The notes: generated by a model not told the origin, from the letters alone. Shown: positions 15,994-24,699, numbered from the stretch's first letter. The stretch is 64,000 bases of DNA from Saccharopolyspora_D taberi (GCF_039534165.1 NZ_BAAAUX010000029.1:124001-188000), one strand, 5' to 3'. Numbers and translations are program-made.

Positions 15994-17196
15994 ATGGATC
16001 AGAAATCCGCCTGGCCGGTGGTCGTGGCCGCCGGGCTCGCGATCATCGTCGCGGGCGCGCTCACCACCGTTTCCGGACTGTTCGTGACGCCCCTGCACCA
16101 CGAGTTCGGCTGGTCGCACGGGGAAATCGGCGTCGCCGTGTCGGTGAACATGGTGCTGTACGGGCTGACCGCGCCGTTCTCCGCCGCGCTGATGGACCGC
16201 TTCGGCGTCCGGAACGTCGCCGCCGCCGCGCTGGTGCTGGTCGCCGCGGGCTCCGCTCTGACGACAGTGCTGACCGCCGCGTGGCAGCTGGTGCTGTTCT
16301 GGGGACTGCTGGTCGGGCTCGGCACCGGCTCGCTCGCCGCACCGTTCGCCGCCGTCGTGGCCTCGCGCTGGTTCGTCGCGAGGTGCGGCCTGGTCACCGG
16401 TCTGCTGACCGCGGCGAGCGTGTTCGGGCAGTTCGTGTTCCTGCCCGTGCTCTCCTGGATCGTCGAGCTGTTCCAGTGGCGGGCCGGGCTCGTGACGGTG
16501 GCGCTCGCCGCCGCCTGCGCGATCCCGCTGGTCTGGCTGCTCCTGCGCGCTCCCTCCGGCAGCCGCCCGTCGAAGCCCGCCGGGCGGGCGGTGCGGGTGC
16601 TGGTGCGGGCGGCCGGGACCGGACCGTTCTGGCTGCTCGCCGCCGCGTTCGCGATCTGCGGGGCCTCGACGAACGGGATCATGTGGAGCCACTTCGTCCC
16701 CGCCGCGAGCCACCACGGCATGCCCGGCACGATCGCGTCGTCGCTGCTGGCGCTGGTCGGGATCTTCAACCTCGTCGGCACGGTCGGTTCCGGCTGGCTC
16801 ACCGACCGGTTCGACGCGCGGTGGCTGCTCGCGGGCTGCTTCGCGCTGCGCGCGGTCGCGCTGGTGTGCCTGCCCGCGCTGATGGACGCGACGGTCCGGC
16901 CGTCGATGGTGGTCTTCGTCGTGGCGTTCGGGGTGCTTGACGTGGCGACCGTGCCACCGGTGATCGCGCTGGCCAACCGCTTCTACGGCGAGGACGCGGC
17001 GATCGTCTTCGGCTGGGTCGGTGCCGCGCACCAGCTCGGCGCGGGGGCGATGGCGTTGCTGGGCGGCGTGATCCGGGACGTGTCCGGCGAGTACGACCTG
17101 GTGTGGATCGGGGCCGGTGCGCTGTGCGTGGTGGCCGCCGTGGTGGCTCGGGCGATCCGGATCGCTCAGGAGGTGCCGCGGAAGGTGCTGCGGTAG
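15994..17196 (+). CDS. MFS transporter, monocarboxylate/oxalate-formate type (400 aa)
   Basis: Twelve predicted helices. FVTPLHHEFGW in loop 1 and MDRFGVRNVA (motif A) after helix 2 are typical of the OFA/monocarboxylate porter branch, as is GSGWLTDRFDARW between helices 8 and 9. ATG 15994 starts MDQKSAWPVVVAAG. Probably moves an organic acid anion. The 3' end overlaps the convergent AraC-type gene by 31 nt. Confidence 0.85.
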   Translation: MDQKSAWPVVVAAGLAIIVAGALTTVSGLFVTPLHHEFGWSHGEIGVAVSVNMVLYGLTAPFSAALMDRFGVRNVAAAALVLVAAGSALTTVLTAAWQLVLFWGLLVGLGTGSLAAPFAAVVASRWFVARCGLVTGLLTAASVFGQFVFLPVLSWIVELFQWRAGLVTVALAAACAIPLVWLLLRAPSGSRPSKPAGRAVRVLVRAAGTGPFWLLAAAFAICGASTNGIMWSHFVPAASHHGMPGTIASSLLALVGIFNLVGTVGSGWLTDRFDARWLLAGCFALRAVALVCLPALMDATVRPSMVVFVVAFGVLDVATVPPVIALANRFYGEDAAIVFGWVGAAHQLGAGAMALLGGVIRDVSGEYDLVWIGAGALCVVAAVVARAIRIAQEVPRKVLR

Positions 17197-18158
17197 GCGG
17201 TCGGCGTGACGCCGAGGGCGGTCTGGAGGTGCTGGCGCAGCGAGACCGTGTTGCCGAAACCGGCTTCCTCCGCGACCCGGTCCACCGGCAGGTCGGTGTC
17301 CTCCAGCAGCTGCCGGGCCCGTTCGACGCGCTGCTGGATCAGCCACTGCCCCGGCGAGATCCCCACCTCGTCGCGGAACCGGCGGGTGAAGGTCCGGGTG
17401 CTCATCGACTCCTGGCCCGCCAGGTCGCGCAGGCTCAGCTGCCGGTGGAGGTTCTTCAGCGCCCACGTGCGGGCGCACGCGGTGGACGAGGATTCCGGCT
17501 CGGGGACCGGGGTTCTGATGAACTGCGCCTGCCCGCCCTCCCGGTGCGGCGGCACGACCACCGACCGCGCGACCTCGTTGGCGATCGCGGCACCGTGGTC
17601 GCTGCGGATCATGTGCAGGCACAGGTCGATCCCCGCCGCTTCGCCCGCCGAGGTCAGCACGTCGCCCTCGTCGGTGTAGAGGACGTCGGGTTCGAGGCGG
17701 ACGGTCGGGAAGAGCCTGCGGAAGTCCGCCGCGGACTTCCAGTGCGTGGTCGCCCGCCGGCCGTCGAGCAACCCGGCGGCGGCGAGCACGAACGCTCCGG
17801 TGCAGATCGACGCGATGCGGGTGCCCGGCCGGATCCGCGCGAGGGCGTCGGCCAGCGGTTGCGGGAGCGTGCCGTCGATCTCGGTGGCGTCCAGCGCGTG
17901 CGTGGCCGGGATGACCACCGTGTCCGCCGAGGCCAGAGCTTCCGGCCCGTGCCCGACGACGATCGGGAAGTCCGCGTCGGTGCGCACCTCGCCGGGTGCG
18001 CACGCGCAGGTGGTGACCTCGTACAGCGGCGCGCCGTCGGAGGTGCACGCGTTCCGGAACAGCTGGTGCACCAGCCCGAGCTCCATCGGCATCACGCCGT
18101 CGCGGACCAGCACGGCGACCCGGTGCGGCTCCGCCGTCGTCCTGGCCCGGTTCTTCAT
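17166..18158 (-). CDS. GlxA-like AraC-family regulator with DJ-1/PfpI domain (330 aa)
   Basis: Residues 10-190 form a DJ-1/PfpI amidotransferase-like domain (VAVLVRDGVMPMELGLVHQLF; IASICTGAFVLAAAGLLDGR with the nucleophile-elbow Cys). Residues 225-325 carry two AraC helix-turn-helices (MSTRTFTRRFRDEVGISPGQWL; VDRVAEEAGFGNTVSLRQHL). Such proteins are usually activators responding to amino-acid-like or quaternary amine ligands. ATGA overlap with the upstream VOC gene shows an operon. Target unknown. Confidence 0.92.
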   Translation of the reverse strand: MKNRARTTAEPHRVAVLVRDGVMPMELGLVHQLFRNACTSDGAPLYEVTTCACAPGEVRTDADFPIVVGHGPEALASADTVVIPATHALDATEIDGTLPQPLADALARIRPGTRIASICTGAFVLAAAGLLDGRRATTHWKSAADFRRLFPTVRLEPDVLYTDEGDVLTSAGEAAGIDLCLHMIRSDHGAAIANEVARSVVVPPHREGGQAQFIRTPVPEPESSSTACARTWALKNLHRQLSLRDLAGQESMSTRTFTRRFRDEVGISPGQWLIQQRVERARQLLEDTDLPVDRVAEEAGFGNTVSLRQHLQTALGVTPTAYRSTFRGTS

Positions 18159-18505
18159 CGCGCGCCCAGGTAGACGGTGTTGCCGTCCGGGTCTGCGACC
18201 GCCGCGACCCGCTCGCCCCATGGCATGTCCTGCGGTTCCTGGCGCACCGGCACGCCCGCATCGCGCAGCTGCTCGACCGCCGCGTCGACGTCGTCGGTGT
18301 AGAACCACATCGCGAAGTTGCCGGGCACCGCGTCAGGATCGCGCCCCAGCCCGAGCTTGACCTCGCCGAGCGAGAGCGAGACGAAATCCGCGGGCCCGTC
18401 TCCGGGGAACCGGTACTGCTCCCGGAATCCGAGCACGTCGACGTAGAACCGGATCGCCCGCGGCAGATCCGGTGTCGACACGATGGGAAAACCTTCCCGG
18501 AACAC
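18155..18505 (-). CDS. VOC-family (glyoxalase/bleomycin-resistance-like) protein (116 aa)
   Basis: Two beta-alpha-beta-beta-beta modules of the vicinal oxygen chelate fold: FPIVSTPDLPRAIRFYVDVLGF and FYTDDVDAAVEQLRDAGV ... ADPDGNTVYL. Single-domain length is normal. Enzyme or drug-binding role unknown. Coupled with the AraC/DJ-1 regulator downstream. Confidence 0.88.
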   Translation of the reverse strand: MFREGFPIVSTPDLPRAIRFYVDVLGFREQYRFPGDGPADFVSLSLGEVKLGLGRDPDAVPGNFAMWFYTDDVDAAVEQLRDAGVPVRQEPQDMPWGERVAAVADPDGNTVYLGAR

Positions 18506-18514
18506 GACCCGAGG

Positions 18515-19420
18515 TTACGCGCGGCGCATCCGGTAGTGCAGGCGCAGAACCGGGATCCGGCCGAGCCGCAGCGAGTGGTCCGCGCGCACGTCGCCGTCTT
18601 CGTCGACGTAGAGGTGGAAGTGCTCGGCGACGGGGATGCGCCGGACCACGAACGTGCCGCGCGGGCGCGCGAGCAGCAGGTAGGCGCCGTGGCTGCCGAA
18701 CGGTCCGATCGGCGAGTGCAGGTGCAGTCCGCCGTTGTCGGCTTCCGGGCGCAGCAGCACCGGCAGCGAACCGAAGGGCAGCGGGAAGATCACGCGGACG
18801 CTCGGCTGGTCGCTGCCGGGCAGGGTGGCCGTGCCGTAGAAGCCGCTATAGATGGTGCGGCCCGTCTTGCGCATGGTGCGCAGCCACGCGGCTCCGGCGA
18901 CCCGGTCGTCCGCGTCGTGGATCTGGACGACCGCGCTGTCCATTCCGAACGAAGCGTCCAGCGGGTGCATCGGCAGGCTGAGCTGCTGGAGCCGGTTGCT
19001 CCACAACGCCGTGAGCAGCACGCCGAACGGCCAGGCGACCGGGGACCACTGCGACCACAGGTCGATCTGCCAGCGCGGGGTGCGCTCGTAGAAGTCGGCG
19101 ATCCTGGGATCGACCTCGCCCGGGTCGAACTCCGGTCCGGCCAGCGCGCCGAAGTCGGGCAGCAGGCCGTGGTCGGGCCCGGTGCTGGTGCGCCCGGACA
19201 GCTCGGCCGCGGTTCGCTCCACCCACTCGTCCCCGACGACGTCCGGGTGACCGGTCGGACCAGCCAGCCACGGGACGTGATCGGCCCGGACCCGGCGGCC
19301 GGTCGCGATCATCCAGCCGTGCGTGACCCGGTCGAGCGGATGCGTCATGCCGAGAGCTTCCCAGAGCCGGGCAACCTCCAGTCCCCCGATCACGTCTTCC
19401 GGGGTGAAGACGATGTGCAC
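18515..19420 (-). CDS. Conserved hypothetical protein (301 aa)
   Basis: I do not recognise a family. The N-terminal third is helical with HPLDRVTHGWM. The C-terminal half is rich in beta strands (SVRVIFPLPFGSLPVLLRPE; YLLLARPRGTFVVRRIPV; LRLGRIPVLRLHYRMRR). No signal peptide or transmembrane helix. The alternating-strand end suggests a beta-barrel or lipocalin-like lobe. Divergent from the secreted protein at 19457; 9 nt upstream of the VOC gene, so likely the head of that operon. Confidence 0.7.
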   Translation of the reverse strand: MHIVFTPEDVIGGLEVARLWEALGMTHPLDRVTHGWMIATGRRVRADHVPWLAGPTGHPDVVGDEWVERTAAELSGRTSTGPDHGLLPDFGALAGPEFDPGEVDPRIADFYERTPRWQIDLWSQWSPVAWPFGVLLTALWSNRLQQLSLPMHPLDASFGMDSAVVQIHDADDRVAGAAWLRTMRKTGRTIYSGFYGTATLPGSDQPSVRVIFPLPFGSLPVLLRPEADNGGLHLHSPIGPFGSHGAYLLLARPRGTFVVRRIPVAEHFHLYVDEDGDVRADHSLRLGRIPVLRLHYRMRRA

Positions 19421-19456
19421 ATCGGTCTCCGGAACCGGAACAACTGGAGGTCGAAC

Positions 19457-20068
19457 ATGAACCGGACGATCATCACCGGGATCGCCGCCCTGTCACTGGC
19501 GGTCCTGCCCTGCGCGACGGCCAACGCCGAGGCGGCGGGCGCCGACTTCGACGGCGACGGCCGCACGGACCCGGTGTCGTTGCAGCAGGTGTCGGAGGAC
19601 TCGATGCTGCTGCGCGTCGGGCTCGCCGAGGAGTTCGTCGACGCGGAGGTCCCGGGCAACGCCCAGGGGCAGCCGGTGCTGCCGACCGACGTCAACGGCG
19701 ACGGGTCCGACGAGGTGATGGTGCCGGAGGCGGTCGGCGCGAACACGATCACCTACACGGTGTGGGGCTACTCCGCGGAGCGCGGCCTGCACCCGGTCCG
19801 CACCGCCGACGGGCAGCCGCTGCGGCTGTTCGAGGGCGGCGGGGCGCGTGCGGTGTCCAGCTACTCGTGCGGTCCGGCCGACGCCACTCGCGCGCTGGTC
19901 AGCGTCAACGCCTACGCGGCCGACGACGAGCTCTACCGGGGCGAACGGGTGACCTACACCGTGCGGGACGGGCTCGCGACCGTGGTCGAGCAGGTCGCGG
20001 TAGAGGGCGCGCAGCGCGACGACCCGCGGTTGCAGGCGGACCCGGCGACCTGCGCGCCGCTGGCCTGA
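19457..20068 (+). CDS. Secreted FG-GAP/EF-hand-like protein (203 aa)
   Basis: ATG 19457 with GGAGG six nt upstream. Sec signal peptide of about 25 residues ending ANAEAAG. The mature part begins with calcium-loop-like DFDGDGRTD and has a second loop DVNGDGSDE, as in FG-GAP/VCBS blade repeats, then a beta-rich domain with one Cys pair. Extracellular, probably calcium-binding. Function unknown. Confidence 0.75.
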   Translation: MNRTIITGIAALSLAVLPCATANAEAAGADFDGDGRTDPVSLQQVSEDSMLLRVGLAEEFVDAEVPGNAQGQPVLPTDVNGDGSDEVMVPEAVGANTITYTVWGYSAERGLHPVRTADGQPLRLFEGGGARAVSSYSCGPADATRALVSVNAYAADDELYRGERVTYTVRDGLATVVEQVAVEGAQRDDPRLQADPATCAPLA

Positions 20069-20094
20069 AACCGGGTTGATCGGCGGAGCGGCCG

Positions 20095-20757
20095 GTGCCA
20101 GAGTCGGCGCACGTGACCGAGGAGAAGACGCTCAGCGAGAGCAACCCGTTCCCCGACTCGATCCCCGAGCGCCTGCGGGCGCAGTGGAACTTCCTGATCG
20201 AGGTGGACAAGCTCAAGACCGTGCTGCGGCAGTCGCCACTGGCGGCGGTCGAGCGCCGGGAGAACGACGCCGAGCACTCCTGGCACCTAGCGCTGATGGT
20301 GCCGGTCCTCGCCGAGTACGCGGACGAACCAATCGACATCGGCCGCACGATCCAGCTTGTAGTGGTGCACGACCTGATCGAGATCTACGCGGGGGACACG
20401 CCGCTGTACGACGCCGAAGCCGGTCGCGACCAGGAAGCGCGAGAACGCGCCGCCGCCGACCGGCTCTTCCCGCTGCTGCCCGACGACCAAGCCACGCACT
20501 TCCGCGAACTGTGGGACGAGTTCGAGCAGCGCCGGACGCCGGAGGCGCGCTTCGCCAAGGCCATGGACCGGCTGCAGCCGTTCCTGCTCAACTGGATGGC
20601 CCGCGGCGGGACCTGGCAGGCACCGGGCGTCACCGCCGACGACGTGCGCAGGCGCAAGTCGGTCATCGGGGACGCTTCGGGGGCGCTGTGGGAGGCCGCT
20701 TCGGAGCTGATCGCCGAAGGCGAGCGGCGAGGCTGGATGCGGCCGGGGCAGGGGTGA
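20095..20757 (+). CDS. HD-domain 5'-nucleotidase-like protein (220 aa)
   Basis: Member of the HDDC2/YfbR-type HD family: ENDAEHSWHLALM (first His), VVVHDLIEIYAGD (HD pair with the following Glu/Asp), and a late Asp in AKAMDRLQPF. These act on deoxynucleoside monophosphates in known cases. GTG 20095 follows GGCGGAG by 7 nt; a second GTG at 20113 is also possible. Followed by a structured intergenic element that may end its transcript. Confidence 0.85.
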   Translation: MPESAHVTEEKTLSESNPFPDSIPERLRAQWNFLIEVDKLKTVLRQSPLAAVERRENDAEHSWHLALMVPVLAEYADEPIDIGRTIQLVVVHDLIEIYAGDTPLYDAEAGRDQEARERAAADRLFPLLPDDQATHFRELWDEFEQRRTPEARFAKAMDRLQPFLLNWMARGGTWQAPGVTADDVRRRKSVIGDASGALWEAASELIAEGERRGWMRPGQG

Positions 20758-20771
20758 CCCGGCGGAGAAGT

Positions 20772-20963
20772 CCCCGCCTACAAGGGCGGGGTTGAAGTCT
20801 CCCCGCACAAAGGGCGGGGTTTGGTTCTCATCCCGTCGACCTGGCGCCAGCCCGATCAGACCGTGTCAAGGGGGCACCGACAAGAAAACCGCAGCGTGCC
20901 AACACAAACCGCCCCCTTGACGCGGTCTGATAGCCCTCCGTGGAGGTCGACGGGATGAGAACC
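20772..20963. repeat. Composite element: two hairpins plus nested inverted repeats
   Basis: Two near-identical small hairpins come first (CCCCGCC/GGCGGGG 20772-20791; CCCCGC/GCGGGG 20801-20819), each preceded by GAAGTC/GAAGTCT. Then a perfect 20-bp inverted repeat (20823-20842 with 20944-20963) encloses a second 21-bp repeat with one mismatch (20855-20875 with 20911-20931). The whole could fold as one long interrupted stem. It resembles a MITE or an IS200/IS605-like end relic more than a simple terminator, but has no target-site duplication I can see. Confidence 0.75.
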
Positions 20964-21065
20964 ACCCCAACCGAACCGCAGCCGGACCGCCGAGACTCAT
21001 CCCGGAGACCTGCCGGGGGCCCGGGGTCGGCGAGAGCCCCGGAAACCACCCACCCCAACCGAACC
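20964..21065. other. Short gene-free stretch before crcB
   Basis: About 100 nt between the inverted-repeat element and the minus-strand crcB stop. I see no gene or terminator in it. Confidence 0.4.
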
Positions 21066-21440
21066 TCAAGACCAAACACCCGCCGCAAACACCACGCCCA
21101 ACACCCCGGCCCCCACGCCCGCCAGAACCGTCGCGACCACGTTGACCACCGAGTACCAACGCGCGCCCTCGAAGAACAGCCGGACGGTCTCGTAGCCGAA
21201 GGTGCTGTAGGTCGTCAGTGCCCCGCAGAACCCGACGCCGACCAGCGTCTGCACCACCGGCCAGGACACGCCGAACAACGCCGTACCGGTCAGGAAACCC
21301 AGGATCAGTGACCCGATCACGTTGACCGTCATGGTGCCCCACGGGAACGCGGTGTCGTGCCTGCCCTGCACCCAGCGGTCGACGGAGAACCGCACGCACG
21401 CCCCGATCGCGCCGCCCAGGGCGACCAGCGCGAAGGTCAC
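21066..21440 (-). CDS. crcB: Fluoride channel CrcB/Fluc, subunit 1 (124 aa)
   Basis: Four transmembrane helices with Fluc signatures GGAIGACVRFSVDRW, FPWGTMTVNVIGSLILGF and GVGFCGALTTYSTFGYE (the TTYSTF phenylalanine-box helix break). Exports fluoride. GTG 21440 overlaps the stop of the DUF190 gene (GTGA). Actinobacteria often carry two different Fluc genes whose products form a heterodimer, and the second is at 21781. Confidence 0.95.
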   Translation of the reverse strand: MTFALVALGGAIGACVRFSVDRWVQGRHDTAFPWGTMTVNVIGSLILGFLTGTALFGVSWPVVQTLVGVGFCGALTTYSTFGYETVRLFFEGARWYSVVNVVATVLAGVGAGVLGVVFAAGVWS

Positions 21441-21778
21441 CGCGCCTCCCGGCCCGCGTAGCGGATCACCTCGACCTCGTCGAGCAGGACCAGCCCCTCG
21501 GCGACCAGTTCGTCCAGCTGCGGCAGGAAGTCCCGCACCCGCTGCTCGTCGTCGACGATCACCACCGCGACCGGCAGGTCCTCGCTCAGCGAGAGGATCC
21601 GCGTGGTGTGGATCGCCGACGAAGCGCCGAAGCCCTCCACGCCCCGGAACACCGACGCCCCCGCGAGCCCGGCTCTGCGGGCGCGCAGGACGATCTCGTG
21701 GAACAGCGGGCGGTGCTCGTAGGTGTCGGCCTCACCGACGATCGCGGTGAGCCGCAGTGCCTGACCGCTCAGGCGCAT
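21437..21778 (-). CDS. DUF190 family protein (113 aa)
   Basis: Ferredoxin-like PII-related fold of DUF190: RLTAIVGEADTYEHRPLFHEIVLRARRAGLAGASVFRGVEGFG, then VVIVDDEQRVRDFLPQLDELV. ATG 21778 has GGAGGAG six nt away; ATG 21784 overlaps the upstream crcB stop and is an alternative. Lies between the two crcB genes with overlaps, so it probably modulates or senses for the fluoride channel. That is inference from layout. Confidence 0.9.
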   Translation of the reverse strand: MRLSGQALRLTAIVGEADTYEHRPLFHEIVLRARRAGLAGASVFRGVEGFGASSAIHTTRILSLSEDLPVAVVIVDDEQRVRDFLPQLDELVAEGLVLLDEVEVIRYAGREAR

Positions 21779-21780
21779 CG

Positions 21781-22212
21781 TCATCTCCTCCTGGTGCACA
21801 GCCGCGCGAGCGCCACTCCGGCCACCACCGCCGCCAGCGCCACCAGCACCGTGCCCAGCAGGTACGCCAGCGCGAGGCCGGGGCGGTGGCCGGCGACCAG
21901 GCGGATCGCGTCGGCGACGTAGGTCGAGAACGTGGTGAAGCCGCCCAGCACGCCGACGCCGAGGAACGGCCGCACCAGCCGGTGGGTGCTCACGACCTCG
22001 GTGATGACGTGCATCAGCACCCCGATCGCGACGCAGCCGACCGCGTTGACCAGCAGCGTCGACCACGGCCCCGGCCACAGCAGCGACGCGCCGTGGCGCA
22101 GCAGCGAGCCGATCGAGCCGCCCACCGCGACCGCGCCCAGCAGATCCCACGGGACGCGGGCGCGCCGCCTGGGGCGCGCCTCCGCCGGAAAGGCCGTCCG
22201 CTGCTCCGTCAT
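21781..22212 (-). CDS. crcB: Fluoride channel CrcB/Fluc, subunit 2 (143 aa)
   Basis: Four-helix Fluc protein with a basic cytosolic N-terminal extension of about 30 residues: VAVGGSIGSLLRHG, STLLVNAVGCVAIGVL, GVLGGFTTFSTYV. ATG 22212 overlaps the stop of the kinase gene (ATGA). Partner of the first crcB product. Confidence 0.94.
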   Translation of the reverse strand: MTEQRTAFPAEARPRRRARVPWDLLGAVAVGGSIGSLLRHGASLLWPGPWSTLLVNAVGCVAIGVLMHVITEVVSTHRLVRPFLGVGVLGGFTTFSTYVADAIRLVAGHRPGLALAYLLGTVLVALAAVVAGVALARLCTRRR

Positions 22213-22982
22213 GCCCCCTCGACCGCCGCTCGGGTCCGGATCCACGCCGTCGCCTGCAGCTCGCGCAGCCGCAGGAACGGCTCCAAGCCCACATCATCCC
22301 TGCCGTAGGAGGCGAGCGCCGCAACGCCGTCGAGGCGCTTCGTGCCGCGCAGGACCGCCAAGTCCCACTCGACCGGCGCGCGGCAGCACTCCTCCAGGTC
22401 GGTCCAGACCCAGTCGCCACCGCTGAGCACCAGGTTCCTCGGGTGGGCGTCGCCGTGCACGGTCTGCGCGGGACCCGCCAACTCGGGCACGATCCGCTCC
22501 AGTTCCCGGCCTGCCGCCAGGTCTTCCCGGGTCGCGAAGCCGCTGCGCAGGAAGGCTTCGACATCGCCGATCGGGACGTCCAGCGGCGGGGTCGCGAGCG
22601 GGAAGCCGGCCAGGGCCTCGTGCAACTTCCGCAGGCGGCTGCCGAACTCCTCGGCGCCGGGCAGCCGCTCGGCGACCGCGGGCAGCGGCTCCCAGAAGCT
22701 CATCCAGAATCCCTCGCCATGGTGCGGGCCGGGCGGGATCTCCGCGCTCGGCCGCACCGCGGCGACACCGCTCCTGGCGAGAAACGCCGCGACCGCAAGC
22801 TCCCTGCCCACAAGCCCGTCCACATTGGACCGCAACACCGCCGGAACCACCACGACGCGAGCTACGACGGGCGCCGGGTCCAAGCGCACGATCACGTTGT
22901 AGCCGCTGGCCAGAACGACCGGCTCGCCAACAACGGCGCCGTGCGCCCGCGCGACCCGGGCCGCCGCGCGCACCGCGGACAT
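22209..22982 (-). CDS. APH-family phosphotransferase (257 aa)
   Basis: Aminoglycoside phosphotransferase-like kinase fold. Brenner motif VHGDAHPRNLV supplies catalytic Asp and Asn; WTDLEECCRAPVEWDLA is the DFG-like metal segment. The N-lobe lacks a typical P-loop, as in the family. Substrate could be a drug, choline or sugar. It follows a TipA-like drug-sensing regulator with a 1-nt overlap, which favours a resistance role, unproved. Confidence 0.85.
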   Translation of the reverse strand: MSAVRAAARVARAHGAVVGEPVVLASGYNVIVRLDPAPVVARVVVVPAVLRSNVDGLVGRELAVAAFLARSGVAAVRPSAEIPPGPHHGEGFWMSFWEPLPAVAERLPGAEEFGSRLRKLHEALAGFPLATPPLDVPIGDVEAFLRSGFATREDLAAGRELERIVPELAGPAQTVHGDAHPRNLVLSGGDWVWTDLEECCRAPVEWDLAVLRGTKRLDGVAALASYGRDDVGLEPFLRLRELQATAWIRTRAAVEGA

Positions 22983-23737
22983 CAGGCTCCCGCGCGCGAC
23001 GCGTTCGCGGCGATCGCGTCCCGGACGAACTGCGCCAGCCCCGCCGCGATGCCCTCGTAGACCGCGGTGAACCGCTCATCCGCCACGTACATCTCGCCCA
23101 GGCCGCGATGGATCTCGTACGTGCAGTCGTAGCACCACTTCGTGATGTGCTGCCGGTGCTCCTCGGCCACGTCCATCGCGCGCTCGTCGTCCGGGGCGAC
23201 GCCGTCGGCCATCACCTCGGCGAACCGCCGGTGCACGGCGTCCTGGGACGCCATGAACGCCGACCAGTCCTGCTTGGTGAAGCCGCGCATCCGCTCCTGC
23301 GACTGCTTGTAGGCGTCGGTGCCGCCCCAGCGGCGCTCGGCCTCCTCGCTGTACTCGTCCGGGTCGAAGTCCCCGAACAGCTCGAACTTCTCCTCCTGGG
23401 TCAGGTCGATCCCCATCTCCACCGCCTCCAGTTCGCGTTCCACGGCCGCGAGCATCCGGTCCAGCCGACCCCGCTGCCCGAGCAGCAGCTCCCGCTGCCT
23501 GCGCAGGTGGTCGGCCGGATCGCCACCGGCGAGGATGCCCGCGATGTCGTCGAGGACGAAGCCCAGCTCCCGGTAGGCCAGGACGCGGCGCAGCCGGTCC
23601 AGGTCCGCGTCGGAGTAGCTGCGGTAGCCCGCCGCTGTCCGACCGCTCGGCACCAGCAGCCCGATCGCGTCGTAGTGGTGCAGCGTCCGCACCGTGACAC
23701 CGGCGATCCGGGCGGCTTCGCCGACCGAGTAGCCCAC
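22982..23737 (-). CDS. TipA-like MerR-family multidrug-sensing regulator (251 aa)
   Basis: Residues 1-70 form the MerR winged helix (SVGEAARIAGVTVRTLHHYD). A coiled coil runs to about 115. Residues 120-250 are a TipAS antibiotic-recognition domain (WGGTDAYKQSQERM; HRQHITKWCYDCTYEIHRGLGEMYVADERF). In Streptomyces TipAL this domain binds thiopeptides, covalently through a cysteine; WCYDC offers two candidates. Likely autoactivated, driving the overlapping kinase and fluoride-channel genes. Confidence 0.93.
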   Translation of the reverse strand: MGYSVGEAARIAGVTVRTLHHYDAIGLLVPSGRTAAGYRSYSDADLDRLRRVLAYRELGFVLDDIAGILAGGDPADHLRRQRELLLGQRGRLDRMLAAVERELEAVEMGIDLTQEEKFELFGDFDPDEYSEEAERRWGGTDAYKQSQERMRGFTKQDWSAFMASQDAVHRRFAEVMADGVAPDDERAMDVAEEHRQHITKWCYDCTYEIHRGLGEMYVADERFTAVYEGIAAGLAQFVRDAIAANASRAGA

Positions 23738-23787
23738 TGGCGCTCACCTCCTCGCGACCGAGCCTGCGGCCCGACCCGACGTGAGGG

Positions 23788-24699
23788 TCAAGCCGCGCCG
23801 AAGAACTCCACGATCTCGCGGATCACCGCGTCCGGCTTCTCCTCGGGAACGTAGTGGCCGCTGCCCCGGACTTCGACCACGCGGATGTCGGTTCCCTTGT
23901 CCGGACCCATCTGCGCGCGCAGCGCCGGGTAGCTGGACTCGCCGGCCAGCGTCAGGATCGGGATCTCCACCGGGGCGTAGCCGGCCAGCGCGGCGACGTC
24001 CTGCCGCATCGTCTGGTACCAGCCGTTGCCGGCGCGGATGGCGTCCGGGGCGTCGTAGGCGTGCGCGTAGATCCGCCGCGCGTCCTCCTCCACGGACGCC
24101 TGGTCCAGCAGCATGTGCCCGTACAGCCAGTCGATCAGGTGCCGGAACCGGCCGGCCAGCAGCTGTTCGGGCAGGCCCCGGAGCTGGTTGAACGCGAACC
24201 ACCACGGGTAGCCGCCGCGCCCCGCCTCCAGCTCCTTCGCCTGCTGGTCGGATCCGGGCAGCATCGTGATGTCCAGCCAGGAGGCGTCCGGGACTCCCAG
24301 GTCGATCGTCACCAGCTTCCGCACCGCAGCGGGGTGACCGGCCGCGAGGTGGTAGCCGACCGAGGCCCCGATGTCGTGGCCCGCGACGAACGCGGACTCG
24401 TGCCCGAGGTGCCGGATCAGCTCGCGGATGTCCTGCGCCATCGTCGGCTTGTCGTAGCCGGACTCCGGCTTGGCCGACGAGCCCATGCCGCGCAGGTCGA
24501 CGGCGGTCACCCGGAACCGGGTCGCCAGCTCCGGCAGGACCTTGCGGAACTGCCACCAGGTCTGCGGCCACCCGCCGAGCAGCACCAGCGGCTCGCCGCG
24601 CCCGCCGGTGACGTGGTGCAGCCGGGTGCCGTTGACCTCGGCGTGCTCGCTCGTGAAGTCCCCGTCCAGCGACGCGGCCAGTTCGGCATCGGTCTTCAT
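23788..24699 (-). CDS. Alpha/beta hydrolase, epoxide-hydrolase-like (303 aa)
   Basis: Nucleophile elbow GHDIGASVGY carries Asp. Oxyanion segment GGWPQTWW, and GSGHYVPEEKPDAV holds the base His. Asp as nucleophile points to epoxide hydrolase or dehalogenase chemistry; Ile instead of Trp after it argues against a haloalkane dehalogenase. ATG 24699 follows AAAAGGAG. Lies 66 nt behind a TetR gene on the same strand, with a related operator-like motif in front of each. Confidence 0.88.
   Translation of the reverse strand: MKTDAELAASLDGDFTSEHAEVNGTRLHHVTGGRGEPLVLLGGWPQTWWQFRKVLPELATRFRVTAVDLRGMGSSAKPESGYDKPTMAQDIRELIRHLGHESAFVAGHDIGASVGYHLAAGHPAAVRKLVTIDLGVPDASWLDITMLPGSDQQAKELEAGRGGYPWWFAFNQLRGLPEQLLAGRFRHLIDWLYGHMLLDQASVEEDARRIYAHAYDAPDAIRAGNGWYQTMRQDVAALAGYAPVEIPILTLAGESSYPALRAQMGPDKGTDIRVVEVRGSGHYVPEEKPDAVIREIVEFFGAA

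Noticed and set aside
21437..22564. 375-aa protein covering DUF190 and crcB regions
   Set aside because: Upstream part is another frame of crcB and the kinase; DUF190 starts at 21778 with its own ribosome site.
23788..24699. Haloalkane dehalogenase
   Set aside because: The residue after the nucleophile Asp is Ile, not the halide-binding Trp; epoxide-hydrolase-like is safer.
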